This document shows positions 1 through 8,470 of a stretch of DNA of 64,000 nt, one piece after another; position 1 is the stretch's first letter, and every line of letters starts with the position of its first letter. The stretch comes from Amarobacter sp035326025 (GTDB taxonomy: Bacteria > Chloroflexota > Dehalococcoidia > Tepidiformales > Tepidiformaceae). A program made the position numbers and the translations under genes. Location of the stretch: assembly GCA_035326025.1 (NCBI GenBank), contig DAOKYT010000007.1, forward strand, positions 1 to 64,000, given 5' to 3'. The notes beneath the pieces are model-generated. The model ran no database searches. It saw only the letters and a list, made by a program, of their open reading frames with translations, and was not told the origin of the DNA.

Positions 1-3
1 GCC

Positions 4-717
4 CTACAGCCCCAGCGCCTCGCGCAGCTCGGCCAGGTGGCCGATCACGCGGTCCGGCACGGCCGGCGCATCGTCCTTCAGCTCCAGCCGGTCGCGGTGG
101 ATCCAGGTGGCATGGATGCCCGCGCCCTGCGCACCCCGGATGTCGGCGTAGAGGTTGTCGCCGACATGCCAGGCCTCTTCCGGGTTCGCGCCCACGCTCG
201 CCAGGGCGTGCTGGAAGACGCGCGCATCGGGCTTGCCGTGCCCGAACTCACCCTCGATGACGACCACGTCGACCCGCTCGGCGAGGGGGAAGCGCCCGAG
301 CTTCCAGCGCTGCATCCGGGCCGGCCCGTTCGTGAGCAGGCCGAGATGAAAGCCCGCGTCGCGCAACCGGTCGAGGGTCTCGAGCGCGTCGTCGAACAGC
401 CTCATGCGGTTCGACTGTTCGTCCCAGTAGCAGTCGGAAAGGCGCGGCGCGAGCGCCGGGTTGAGCCCCTTCGCGGCAAGGGCCTCGCGGACGTTGTGCG
501 TGCGGGCATCGTCCAGGCGGGTGCGCCAGTGCTCGACAGCGGCCTCGTCCTTCCAGAACTCCACCATCCGGGTGCGGATCGCCGTGTTGAGCTCGTCCGG
601 GTCGCAACCGAGTTCGGGAGCGAAGGCGTGGCAAACGGCCCGCCACGATTCGGCGACGCCTCCCGAGGTGTCGAGCAGTGTGTCATCCATATCGAAGAAG
701 ATGGCTCGGGGGCGCAT
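4..717 (-). CDS. HAD superfamily hydrolase (subfamily IA)
   Basis: Probable cytosolic phosphatase acting on a small phosphorylated metabolite; the substrate cannot be read from sequence. All four HAD motifs are visible: the nucleophile motif FFDMDDTLLD at the N-terminus, LLTNGP (motif II), a Lys in HGKPDARVF (motif III) and the acidic GDNLYADIRGA (motif IV). A helical cap lies between motifs I and II, as in subfamily IA enzymes such as YjjG and phosphoglycolate phosphatases. The start was set at the ATG just before RPRAIFF; a longer reading frame adds a Gly/Arg/Pro-rich tail unlike the family. About 237 residues, a normal length. Divergent from the nuclease-fold gene at 813. Confidence 0.88.
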   Translation of the reverse strand: MRPRAIFFDMDDTLLDTSGGVAESWRAVCHAFAPELGCDPDELNTAIRTRMVEFWKDEAAVEHWRTRLDDARTHNVREALAAKGLNPALAPRLSDCYWDEQSNRMRLFDDALETLDRLRDAGFHLGLLTNGPARMQRWKLGRFPLAERVDVVVIEGEFGHGKPDARVFQHALASVGANPEEAWHVGDNLYADIRGAQGAGIHATWIHRDRLELKDDAPAVPDRVIGHLAELREALGL

Positions 718-812
718 ACATCCATTGTGGGGTCTCGGGGGCCGACCCGCCACGGCGCCACCAACCCCACCGAAGATTGCCATTCCCGGCGCCGCCGCCT
801 AACCTCACCCAA

Positions 813-2039
813 ATGGGCGACCTCGTCGAGCCACCGCTGTCGGACCAGATGGCAACTGCTGCGCTTGAGAGACTGCTTCTGGATGACCCGGAGTTCCGCG
901 AACTCGAGAGCTTGGTGTCGCCGTTCAACCTGTTCGAAGCTGCGGGCATCACACGCCAGGAACTGAGGCACTCCGACTTCTTGGCGTTTCTCATGAATCC
1001 GAGCGCCAGCCACGGCCTTGGTGACCGCTTCTTGCGTCGTTTTCTGCAGCTCGCAACTCGAGGCCGTGGATCCGACACTCTCGCGGTTACGGCGCTAGAA
1101 CTCGACCTGCTGGACCTGTCTGACGCACGCGTCGATAGGGAATGGAAGAACGTCGACCTTCTAATCACGAGTCACCAGAACAGGCTTGCCGTTCTGATTG
1201 AGAACAAAGTCGGCACAGGCGAGCATGACGATCAACTGGAGCGGTATCTCTTGACGGTGCGAAGCCACTATCCCGGGTGGAGGATCTTGCCGATCCTGCT
1301 TAGCCCCTCGGCAATGGACCCCTCGCAGGAGGTGTTCGTTCCCGTGGGCTACGGACCCTTGGCCGACGGCCTGGAGGCCCTCTTGGACCTTCACGCCTCG
1401 GCAATCGGCCCAGAAATCGGCATGTCGCTCCGGCACTACGTTGCGATGGTCAGGAGGCATGTCGTGGAAGACTCCAAGGTCGCCGACCTTTGCAAGAGAA
1501 TCTACGCAAGGCACAAGGCTGCTCTGGACCTCATCTTCGAGTTTCGGCCCGATCGCCCGGCGATGGTGACCGAGGTAGTTCGGACATGGCTGGAGCAACA
1601 AGAGGTTTTCGTGTTGGACCAGTCGTCCAAGAACGCGGTTCGTTTCGCGTTGAGCGAGTGGGACGAAACACTACTGAAGCAGCCACAGCCTCAAGGTTGG
1701 ACTAATTCCGGCCGAATGGTGTTGTTCGAAGCTGTTGTCACAGTCCGGGGTGTGTCCATCACGCTTTACATAGGGCCGGGTCCGGATCGCGTCAGGCGGC
1801 GACTGTATGAGGCCTTTCGCTCCCATCAGACATTTACCATGAAGTATCAGGAACTCCGTCGGAAGTGGCACCGCATCTACCAAAAGACGCTCCCGGTGGA
1901 ACTCACGGAAGGGTCGGTCTCTCAGGCCGAACTGGATGAGGTGATCATTCCACAGTTGAACGCGTTTCTCGCGGTTGATGTCCCGGCGATCAAATCGGCC
2001 TTTCAGGGTGAGCGATGGCTCTGGGAGCCGCCACTCTAG
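813..2039 (+). CDS. PD-(D/E)XK nuclease superfamily protein (PF14281-like)
   Basis: A 408-residue protein with the core of a PD-(D/E)XK nuclease: Asp115 in VDLLI, then Glu130-x-Lys132 in AVLIENKV, then Gln141 in HDDQLERY. An N-terminal segment with HSDFLAFLMNP and HG-G-RFL is typical of PF14281 proteins. These are found next to defence or restriction genes or alone, and no cleavage target is established for this one. The start is the ATG before GDLVEPP; the longer frame is low-complexity. Codon use is visibly less GC-biased than in most neighbours, suggesting acquisition. No methyltransferase or helicase partner is adjacent. Confidence 0.75.
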   Translation: MGDLVEPPLSDQMATAALERLLLDDPEFRELESLVSPFNLFEAAGITRQELRHSDFLAFLMNPSASHGLGDRFLRRFLQLATRGRGSDTLAVTALELDLLDLSDARVDREWKNVDLLITSHQNRLAVLIENKVGTGEHDDQLERYLLTVRSHYPGWRILPILLSPSAMDPSQEVFVPVGYGPLADGLEALLDLHASAIGPEIGMSLRHYVAMVRRHVVEDSKVADLCKRIYARHKAALDLIFEFRPDRPAMVTEVVRTWLEQQEVFVLDQSSKNAVRFALSEWDETLLKQPQPQGWTNSGRMVLFEAVVTVRGVSITLYIGPGPDRVRRRLYEAFRSHQTFTMKYQELRRKWHRIYQKTLPVELTEGSVSQAELDEVIIPQLNAFLAVDVPAIKSAFQGERWLWEPPL

Positions 2040-2080
2040 CTTGGGCACTGTGGCGCGCCCTCCGCGCCGTGGCGGCTCGC

Positions 2081-3361
2081 TTACCGTCCGCTGGCAAGGA
2101 TCGCCGCCTCCCAGGCCTCCTTGCCAAATCCGTTGGCTTCGCGGGGCGGCCGGCGGCGGCTCCGGTGGCGCTCGCGGGCGGCATCGTAGACATCGGCGAT
2201 TCGCAGGCCGACCGTGCTCCAGCGGAACCGCTCGACCGAGCGGCGGGCGGCCACGCTAAAGTTCGCGCGGAGCTCGGGGTTGCCGAGGAGCACGCCCAGC
2301 TTCTCGGCGAACGGCTCGGGGCAGCGCCACGGGATGAGGTAGCCGGTCACGCCATCGGTCACCGTCGAGACCAGCCCTCCGACCCGCGAGGCCACGACGG
2401 GGGTGCCGCAGGCCATGGCTTCCACCGCGACGAGGCCGAAACTTTCGTAGAAGCTCGGGACCACGCAAACGTCGGCCGCCGAGTAGTAGCCGGGGAGTGC
2501 GTCGTGGGCGACGGCGCCTTCGAAGCGGATGTTCGCGGCGACGCCGGCGGACACAGCCTGGGCCTGGAGATCGGCCTTCAGGTCCTGCGCGCGTTCATCG
2601 CCGCCCACGATGAGCAGCGTGACATCGCGCCGCTCGAGCTGAGCGACCGCGTCGACCAGGATTTCGACGCCTTTGAGCTTCTCCAGCCGGCCCACCCAGA
2701 GGAGGACCGGTGCATCGGGGTCGAGCCCCAGCTTCGCGCGGGAGGCCGCGCGGTCGCGCGGCTGGAAGAGGCTGAGATCCACGCCGCAGGGGACGGTATG
2801 CATCTTCGCGGGGTCGGCGCCGTAGTAGCGGTCGAGGAGCACGCGCTCGTGGTCGCTGGCGGTGACGATGGCGGTGGCGCGGCGGGCGATGGTGCGTTCG
2901 TGGCGGATGCGGAGCCCGGGTTCCTGTTCGCCGAAGCGGGCGCGATTCTTCACTTCGCCGAGGGTGTGGAACATGACGACGTGGGGGAGGTCGAGCTGGC
3001 GCGCGAGGATGGTGCCGGCCCAGCCGCTCTGCCAGTAGTGGCTGTGGATGAGGTCGTAGCCGCCCGCCTGGTCGTGGACGAACTGGCGCATGTTGCGGGC
3101 GAAATCGGGGAGGAAGTCGATGATCTCCTCCTTCTCGATGGGGCGGGCGGGGCCGGCATCGATGCGGACCAGGCGGAGGTTCGGCGCGACCTCCTCGACG
3201 CGGGGCAGATCGCCATCGCGCCGGGTGAAGATATCGACCTCGTAGCCGAGGCGGGCGAGTTCGCGGGAGAGCTCGAGGACATAGACGTTCATGCCGCCGG
3301 TTTCGCGGCCGCCGAGTGGAGCCAGCGGGCTGGTGTGCGCCGAGACCTGGGCGATGCGCAT
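2081..3361 (-). CDS. Glycosyltransferase family 4 (MshA/sucrose-synthase-like)
   Basis: Retaining GT-B glycosyltransferase of 426 residues. The N-terminal Rossmann domain carries GGRETGGMNVYV, typical of MshA and sucrose-phosphate synthase-like enzymes, and LIHSHYWQSG. The C-terminal donor domain has LLWVGRLEKLKG and the E-x7-E motif in YESFGLVAVEAMACGTPVV, which binds the nucleotide sugar. It probably transfers a sugar from a nucleotide sugar to a small acceptor or a glycolipid; the acceptor is not determinable. It ends facing the PD-(D/E)XK gene with a 41-base gap. The final 30 residues are Arg-rich and poorly conserved in character. Confidence 0.88.
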   Translation of the reverse strand: MRIAQVSAHTSPLAPLGGRETGGMNVYVLELSRELARLGYEVDIFTRRDGDLPRVEEVAPNLRLVRIDAGPARPIEKEEIIDFLPDFARNMRQFVHDQAGGYDLIHSHYWQSGWAGTILARQLDLPHVVMFHTLGEVKNRARFGEQEPGLRIRHERTIARRATAIVTASDHERVLLDRYYGADPAKMHTVPCGVDLSLFQPRDRAASRAKLGLDPDAPVLLWVGRLEKLKGVEILVDAVAQLERRDVTLLIVGGDERAQDLKADLQAQAVSAGVAANIRFEGAVAHDALPGYYSAADVCVVPSFYESFGLVAVEAMACGTPVVASRVGGLVSTVTDGVTGYLIPWRCPEPFAEKLGVLLGNPELRANFSVAARRSVERFRWSTVGLRIADVYDAARERHRSRRRPPREANGFGKEAWEAAILASGR

Positions 3362-3492
3362 GATGGTGAGCGGTTCTCCCCTCGCCTCCCCGAGCCGTAC
3401 CCCCGGGACCTCTTATTGTGCGGCATTGGAACGCAGGTTGCGCACCGACCCGGAAACCCCGAACATGCGTTCGTTGATTAAGGAGGTACCCT

Positions 3493-3756
3493 ATGACTCG
3501 GAAAGCATTGAAGGGCGAGGTGCATGACGGAATGTTCCCGGCTGAAGTCCTCATGCGCTTCCGGGATGCCGCGGGGCGCGAGGTCTCCTTTTTTGCCCCA
3601 ATCGCTCTCGTGAGCAGATCGGCCGGCGCGGTGGGCACGGTCTCGGTACGCGTCATCAGCGCTGAGAACGGCGAGTACCTGGTCGAGCTCCCAGGAGATG
3701 TCTACGGGGCAGGCAGGGTCGTGGCAGTGCGAGAATCGTCGCTGGTTTCAGCATAG
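3493..3756 (+). CDS. Small hypothetical protein, strong SD
   Basis: An 87-residue soluble protein with no family that I recognise. Translation is well supported by a perfect AGGAGG at 3481-3486, six bases before the ATG. The sequence alternates short beta-like stretches (VSFFAPIALV, GTVSVRVISA, GEYLVELPG) ending in GRVVAVRESSL, which suggests a small beta-barrel. Its 3' end overlaps the extended reading frame of the following dCTP deaminase gene, so the two are probably cotranscribed. Like the next gene it is somewhat less GC-rich than its surroundings. Confidence 0.6.
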   Translation: MTRKALKGEVHDGMFPAEVLMRFRDAAGREVSFFAPIALVSRSAGAVGTVSVRVISAENGEYLVELPGDVYGAGRVVAVRESSLVSA

Positions 3757-4375
3757 CGAGAGCCGCCGAACGATTCTGAGCGACTCCGCCATCTTCGAAG
3801 CACTGGACGACGGACGGCTTGTGATCACGCCAGAGCCTCAGCCGAGGAGACCCAGTGCGGAGGCTCCTCTCGTGCCGTTCGATCGGACTTCAGTAAACCT
3901 CCGTCTTGGGGAGACATTGAGGATTCCGCGCCCGAATCTCGCCATCGCGATCGATCTGAGTTCCGGGACGGCTGGCCCGACTCTCCATGCGCTCTACGAT
4001 TCACGTGCCATTCCGGACGAGGGGCTCGTGCTCGATCCGAATCGATTCATCCTCGGAATGACCCTCGAGTCCATCAGACTTCCGCTCCCAGACGCGCTCC
4101 CCCCGGAAGTCGCCGGCAAGGGGTGCCTGGCCGCCAGAGTCGAAGGGAAGAGCTCTCTGGCCCGCTTTGGATTGCTGATCCATTTCACAGCACCCACGAT
4201 TCACGCCGGCTTCGAGGGGAACATTACCCTCGAGATCATGAACCTCGGCCCCGCTCCGATTCGCCTGCAACGCGGTATGCCGATTTGCCAGTTGATCCTC
4301 GAGCCGGTACAGGGTGTCCCCCTGGGCAGTGGCGGGCAGTTCAGCGGACAACGGGACCCGGCGGGCCGCCGGTAG
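3698..4375 (+). CDS. dcd: dCTP deaminase (dcd family), start uncertain
   Basis: Deaminates dCTP to dUTP for thymidylate synthesis; some family members also hydrolyse to dUMP. Family signatures run ILSDSAIFEAL, DRTSVNLRLG, then VEGKSSLARFG with the conserved Ser and Arg, HFTAPTIHAGFEGNITLE ending in the catalytic Glu, and a C-terminal GQRDPAGRR. The Lys in VEGKSS, where E. coli has Arg, is usual in archaeal and actinobacterial enzymes. The family normally starts right at ILSD, but here no ATG, GTG or TTG lies in frame near it. The only standard start is ATG 3698, inside the previous gene and adding 25 unrelated residues; an ATT start at 3773 is the alternative. Identity is firm, the start is not. 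Confidence 0.85.
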   Translation: MSTGQAGSWQCENRRWFQHSESRRTILSDSAIFEALDDGRLVITPEPQPRRPSAEAPLVPFDRTSVNLRLGETLRIPRPNLAIAIDLSSGTAGPTLHALYDSRAIPDEGLVLDPNRFILGMTLESIRLPLPDALPPEVAGKGCLAARVEGKSSLARFGLLIHFTAPTIHAGFEGNITLEIMNLGPAPIRLQRGMPICQLILEPVQGVPLGSGGQFSGQRDPAGRR

Positions 4376-4398
4376 CCGGGCTCCGCTACCATAGGCAC

Positions 4399-5958
4399 AT
4401 GCAACCGTTCCGCGTCGCGCTCTGCCAGGTCCGTGCCTTCGATATCGAGGACGCCGAGGAGAACCTTCAGAATCTCCTCCGTGCGCTCGACGAGGCTGGT
4501 GAGGCGGGGGCCCAGCTGGTGGGCCTGCCCGAGTGCGCCTACCCGGCCTACTACCTGCGCGATGCCAACCCCTACGCCCGGCCCGGCGTCAGGCCCTTCG
4601 AGGAGGCCGCCGCCCTCCTTGGAGAAAAAGCGCGGCGCTACGGCTACTGGCTCGCGGCCGGAATGGCGGTGCCCCACCCCTCTGGGAAGGTGACCAACAG
4701 CGGCGTCGTCTTCGGCCCGGATGGCCAGCGCAGGGGCCAGTACGACAAGAGTTTCCTCTGGCATTTCGACAACACCTGGTTCGAACGCGGCACGCAGTTC
4801 CCCGTGTGGGATGCCGGGTTCTGCCGCTTTGGCGTGCTGGTGTGCGCCGATGGGCGGCAGCCAGAGGTGGCGCGTTCGCTCGCGGTCAACGGCGCCGAGC
4901 TCATCCTGGACCTGACCGCGTGGGTCTCGTGGGGGCGCGAGGTGCCCGAGCTTACGACTACCCAGTGCGAATACCTGATGCCTGCCCGCGCCTATGAGAA
5001 CGGCGTCTGGGTGGCGGCCGCCGACAAGTGGGGACCCGAAGCTGGCGCGATCATCTACGCCGGCCGGTCGTGCGTCATCGACCCGGCCGGGGTAACCCGC
5101 GTGTGCGCGCCAAGTGACAGCGACACGGTGGTGGTGTACGACATCGAACCCGTGGATGCCCCCATGGCCATCCCGCGGAGGCCGGCGCTATACCGGCGGC
5201 TCACCGAGCCCACCGCCTCGCTGCCGGTGACCAGGCTGCTGGAGGAGCCGCTGATCCCCGCGCGCGAGAACCGGCGCGTCGCCGTCGTGCCCTCGCCCGC
5301 GGAGTACGACCCCGGCGCGGTGGCGGCCATTTATCGTGAGCTGCGCGCGCAGGACGCCGGCCTCGTGGTGTTCGGCGGGACCACCGGGCCGGAGGGCTGG
5401 CAGGGCTCGCTCCCGGTGATCGAGGCTGTCGTGAGGGAGGCGGGGGGCGCCGCGGTAATCGCGGTCGCGACCACGGGGTGCCCGGCGCACCAGTCGGTGG
5501 TCCTGATTACGCCGGATGCGACCATCGAACACGCCGCGACACACGGCCGGGGCATCCAGCTCGGCGAGACGCCCTCGCCCGTGGTGCCCACGCCCGCGGG
5601 CAATGTCGGCCTGCTCTGCGGCGATGAGGGCCTCGTGCCGGAAGTGGCACGGGCGCTCATGCTGGAGGGCGCCGATATCCTGGCGTGGCCGATCTTCGCG
5701 CCGGATGCAATGACCGAGCGGGTCGCACGGGCACGGAGCGACGAGAACCGGGTCTATACCGCGGCCGCGTGGCCCGGTGGCGCGGAGATTGTGGCGCCGA
5801 CAGGGGCGCCGCTGACCATTTCGCCGGCGGGCACGGGCGTGGCGATGGCGGTCCAGGTGAACCGGGCGCTTTCGCGCTGGAAGGATATGGCGCCGGGTAC
5901 CAACGCGCTGACCGACCGGGTGCCCGCGGCCTACGAAGCGCTCACCCGGCAGCCCTGA
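4399..5958 (+). CDS. Carbon-nitrogen hydrolase with degenerate second nitrilase half
   Basis: A 519-residue protein. Residues 1-270 form a complete nitrilase-superfamily domain with the Glu-Lys-Cys triad: E45 in GLPECAYP, K117 in QYDKSFLWHFD, and C149 in VLVCADGRQPEVAR. This predicts hydrolysis of an amide, carbamoyl or nitrile C-N bond. Residues 295-519 look like a second copy of the fold (RRVAVVPSPAEYDP, LLCGDEGLVPEVAR, ILAWPIF). It keeps the Cys-like strand but has no obvious Glu or Lys partner. Nitrilases are dimers, so the second half may act as a fused non-catalytic partner. The start is ATG 4399; upstream sequence belongs to the dcd gene. Confidence 0.85.
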   Translation: MQPFRVALCQVRAFDIEDAEENLQNLLRALDEAGEAGAQLVGLPECAYPAYYLRDANPYARPGVRPFEEAAALLGEKARRYGYWLAAGMAVPHPSGKVTNSGVVFGPDGQRRGQYDKSFLWHFDNTWFERGTQFPVWDAGFCRFGVLVCADGRQPEVARSLAVNGAELILDLTAWVSWGREVPELTTTQCEYLMPARAYENGVWVAAADKWGPEAGAIIYAGRSCVIDPAGVTRVCAPSDSDTVVVYDIEPVDAPMAIPRRPALYRRLTEPTASLPVTRLLEEPLIPARENRRVAVVPSPAEYDPGAVAAIYRELRAQDAGLVVFGGTTGPEGWQGSLPVIEAVVREAGGAAVIAVATTGCPAHQSVVLITPDATIEHAATHGRGIQLGETPSPVVPTPAGNVGLLCGDEGLVPEVARALMLEGADILAWPIFAPDAMTERVARARSDENRVYTAAAWPGGAEIVAPTGAPLTISPAGTGVAMAVQVNRALSRWKDMAPGTNALTDRVPAAYEALTRQP

Positions 5959-6094
5959 CCTTGATGGTTGCCCCGGCGAGCGCCAAAGGCTCGCTTTCGA
6001 AATCGGCGAGCACCACGTGCATGCCGTCGCCGGCGAAGCGCTGCGCGCAGGCGAACTCCATTCCGCTGGCCGCCCCGGTGACCACGTCGGCCGT
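5942..6094 (-). pseudogene. Fragment of a short-chain dehydrogenase N-terminus
   Basis: About 50 residues resemble the start of an SDR: VVTGAASGM (nucleotide-binding loop, with the final Gly replaced by Glu), CAQRFAGDGMHVVLADFE, then a stop after VRAAG. The catalytic Ser-Tyr-Lys region is absent, and the fragment abuts the end of the nitrilase gene, overlapping it by 17 bases. No good start or ribosome-binding site is seen; upstream codons are non-coding in character. Best read as a truncated gene remnant. Confidence 0.6.
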
Positions 6095-6189
6095 GTCTCC
6101 CAGCTCCTCCGGGGGCCGATGATCCTCGGTCCTCGTAAACTCTGGAGGGGGCTCCACAGGAAGGCGCCTGAGCGTGGGGCGGGTGCTAC

Positions 6190-6279
6190 TGGCGGAGAGG
6201 GTGGGATTCGAACCCACGAGGGACTTGCACCCCTACACGCTTTCCAGGCGTGCCTGATCGGCCACTCCAGCACCTCTCC
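6190..6279 (-). tRNA. tRNA-Ser (anticodon GGA)
   Basis: On the minus strand the acceptor GGAGAGG pairs with CCTCTCC, followed by discriminator G and an encoded CCA (6190-6192). The anticodon arm is CACGC-CTGGAAA-GCGTG, giving anticodon GGA, which reads UCC and UCU. A long variable arm typical of class II tRNAs and the T-arm GTTCGAAT are visible. Length is 90 bases including CCA. Confidence 0.96.
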
Positions 6280-6330
6280 GCGGCCCGGACATCCATGATA
6301 CCAGCCCGCTCTTCTACGGCCCCGGGCGGG

Positions 6331-6594
6331 TCACTCGCGGCGGCGCTTCGTCTTCCGGTCGAAGCGGTCCCAGCCCTCGTCCATCGCCTGCCGGGCGCCC
6401 TCACGGCCGGCTTCGAGCATGTCCTTCGCCGTGTCGCCGATCCCGAGGGCAATCGCCCTGGCCCAGCCCACGAGCGGGTTCCCCTCGAGGTTGCGCCACT
6501 CGCGCCGCCGCCGCGGCTCCCCCGGCCAGGGTTCCGGCTCGGCCCGGGGGGTTTCCGGTTCGTGCCGCGGGCTCTCGGGTTCGGGCGAGCTCAT
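6331..6594 (-). CDS. Small hydrophilic hypothetical protein
   Basis: An 87-residue charged protein with no recognised family. The first 35 residues are Pro/Glu-rich and probably disordered; the rest (WARAIALGIGDTAKDMLEAGREGARQAMDEGWDRF) looks like one amphipathic helix, ending in a basic KTKRRRE tail. Its ATG overlaps the stop of the upstream membrane-protein gene in an ATGA arrangement, so the two are translationally coupled and probably work together. Confidence 0.6.
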   Translation of the reverse strand: MSSPEPESPRHEPETPRAEPEPWPGEPRRRREWRNLEGNPLVGWARAIALGIGDTAKDMLEAGREGARQAMDEGWDRFDRKTKRRRE

Positions 6595-7058
6595 TTCCGG
6601 CCCTTCTTTCGCCGCCGCCTGATGCGGTCGGGCAGGTTGGTCACGGCCGAGAGGCCCGTGCGCACACCTTTCACCACCGCGTAGGTGCGGATGATCGGCG
6701 ATGCGACGGTCTCGCCAGCGAACTCGGTCGTCCCGCGCACGTTATCGAGCGACTGGCGGAGCGAATCGAGCGCGGGCGCGGCGTTTTCGCGGACGACCTT
6801 GCGGGTGACGCCCACCAGGAGGATGAGGGCGACGACGAGCGCGACCGAGAGGAGGCCGGCGAGCATCCAGAACATGGCGGTGAAGACGATGACGATATCG
6901 CGCCACTCGCTCCAGCTATCGGGGGCGGCCCAGGCGTCGGGCACGGCCTGATCCGGGACGATGTCGGCGCCGAAATAGCCATCGGCGATGCCGCCGATGG
7001 CCAGGTAGAGGAGGAAGAGCAGGATTGCCGCCGAGATGACGGTCATCACGAAGCGCAT
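6591..7058 (-). CDS. Membrane protein with two TM segments
   Basis: A 155-residue protein of unknown function. It has one hydrophobic segment at residues 4-25 (TVISAAILLFLLYLAIGGIA), a short extracytoplasmic loop rich in Trp and Asp, a second segment at about 50-75 (TAMFWMLAGLLSVALVVALILLVGV), and a cytoplasmic tail ending RRRRKKGRK. The ATG before RFVMTV was chosen because GGAGGG lies 8-10 bases upstream; the longer frame has no coding character. The tail pattern (LRQSLDNVRGTTEFAGETV) resembles proteins that sit at the membrane through amphipathic helices. Coupled to the downstream small gene by a four-base overlap. Confidence 0.65.
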   Translation of the reverse strand: MRFVMTVISAAILLFLLYLAIGGIADGYFGADIVPDQAVPDAWAAPDSWSEWRDIVIVFTAMFWMLAGLLSVALVVALILLVGVTRKVVRENAAPALDSLRQSLDNVRGTTEFAGETVASPIIRTYAVVKGVRTGLSAVTNLPDRIRRRRKKGRK

Positions 7059-7332
7059 GCCGGGAAACCCTCCGAGGCTCCAGCGATGATAGGTCGCATC
7101 GCGCCCCTGAGTAAAACCGGGCGCGGGCCCTGGCGCGGGAATCGCGTGTTGGCGGCAGGTGTGGTGCCCTATTAGGGGAAATGCGGATAACGCACACAGG
7201 CGGCCGCGGCTCAAAATTGGCTCATCCCCCTGGGCTCGCTCGGCCCGGAGCATTCATGTGCGTGCACGCAGCGTCCCCGCGGGACTTACTTCCTTCGGCG
7301 GCGCGGCCCTCGGGGCAGAGGAGACTCGGCCG

Positions 7333-7710
7333 TTGGCTGCGACCATCCTTGTAGTAGACGATGACGACCCCGTCCGGGTGATGCTCGCGCGCCTGCTGCG
7401 CACGCAGGGATACGAGGTATTGCAGGCCGCGAACGCGGCCGAGGCACGGGCCCTGCTCGAGCAGAGCCCACCCAGCCTGGTGATCAGCGATATCGTGATG
7501 CCTGGCGAATCGGGTATCGAACTGCGGCGCGGGATCCTGGAGCGATGGCCCGACCTGCCAGTCATCCTGATCAGCGGGTACAGCGCCGAGGGACCGGCCG
7601 AGTTCGCCGCCCGGACGCCGCACACGCTCTTCGTGCAGAAGCCGTTCGCGGCCGACCATTTCCTCGCACTCGTGGACCAGACGCTGGCGAGCACCACCGG
7701 CCAACACTGA
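7333..7710 (+). CDS. Stand-alone response regulator receiver (CheY-like)
   Basis: A 125-residue single receiver domain with no output domain. It has the acidic pocket VVDDDD at residues 8-12, phospho-acceptor D53 in LVISDIVMPG, Ser in LISGYS and Lys in FVQKPF, so phosphotransfer is expected to work. The motif spacing and MPGESGIEL resemble receivers of NtrC or hybrid-kinase type. The start is taken as TTG 7333, just before AATILVVDDD, with AGAGGAG upstream; a longer frame adds about 58 residues of poor quality. No kinase is adjacent. Confidence 0.82.
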   Translation: MAATILVVDDDDPVRVMLARLLRTQGYEVLQAANAAEARALLEQSPPSLVISDIVMPGESGIELRRGILERWPDLPVILISGYSAEGPAEFAARTPHTLFVQKPFAADHFLALVDQTLASTTGQH

Positions 7711-7817
7711 ATCCCCCGGTGAAATGCGCCGAACGGGCCACGGCAATGGCCCGAACGGTCCTGCCCTCGCGGGCGGCGGCCGGGCATCATCATCCCAGCT
7801 TCCCTCGGGGGTGATGC

Positions 7818-8252
7818 ATGTCTTCCCTGATTCGCAGGAATCCGTTCGATGAACTGGCCAGCTTCTGGCCGCGCGACCTGTTCGCCCGCTTCGGCGGATC
7901 GCCACTGGCGATGGAGTGGAGTCCGCGCTGCGACGTGACCGAGAGCGACGATGCGATCGTCGTACATGCCGAGCTCCCGGGCGTCGAGGCGAAGGACATG
8001 GATGTGAGCATCCACGAGGGCGTGCTCGCGATCCGCGGCGAAAAGCGCTCCGAGCGGAAGGAGGAGAAAGAGGGGCGGAGCTACAGCGAACGCTTCTTTG
8101 GCTCCTTCGAGCGGAGAATCGCGCTCCCCTCGAGCGTGGACGAGGACCGGATTGAAGCGAGCCTGAAGGACGGCGTGCTGGAAGTCCGGCTGCCGAAATC
8201 CGCCCCGGCCCCTCCTCCCGAGGCGCGCAAGGTGCAGATCAAGGCAGGCTGA
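7818..8252 (+). CDS. Small heat-shock protein, Hsp20/alpha-crystallin
   Basis: ATP-independent holdase that binds unfolding proteins, 144 residues. The alpha-crystallin domain spans about residues 35-130. It includes CDVTESDDAIVVHAELPGVEAKDMDV, the loop KRSERKEEKEGRSYSERFFG and the signature SLKDGVLEVRLPK. The N-terminus IRRNPFDELASFW is typical of the family. No CIRCE or HAIR element is seen upstream, so control is not evident. It follows the receiver gene by 107 bases on the same strand. Confidence 0.93.
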   Translation: MSSLIRRNPFDELASFWPRDLFARFGGSPLAMEWSPRCDVTESDDAIVVHAELPGVEAKDMDVSIHEGVLAIRGEKRSERKEEKEGRSYSERFFGSFERRIALPSSVDEDRIEASLKDGVLEVRLPKSAPAPPPEARKVQIKAG

Positions 8253-8470
8253 GCCGCGCCGCGGCGAAACGGGTGCCCATTGTCGATGGCTGGAGGGGTC
8301 CCATGGCCGCCAACGATCCGATCGGAGACGCTCGGGGCTGGGTTGTTGACCTGGCGACCAGGCGTGTCGTGCGGTGCGGACGGAGCGCGTGCGGAGCCGA
8401 GCGCGCGGCGGCCCTGCCAGGAGGCTATGCTGGAAGCGGCCGAGATGGCGATTGCGGAGGAGATGGCACC

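Noticed and set aside
2015..3481. 488-residue plus-strand frame
   Set aside because: Antisense to the GT4 glycosyltransferase; repeated Ala/Gly/Asp runs, no motif.
8253..8470. Possible small gene between hsp20 and the small acidic gene
   Set aside because: Frames lack coding character and no SD or family is visible.
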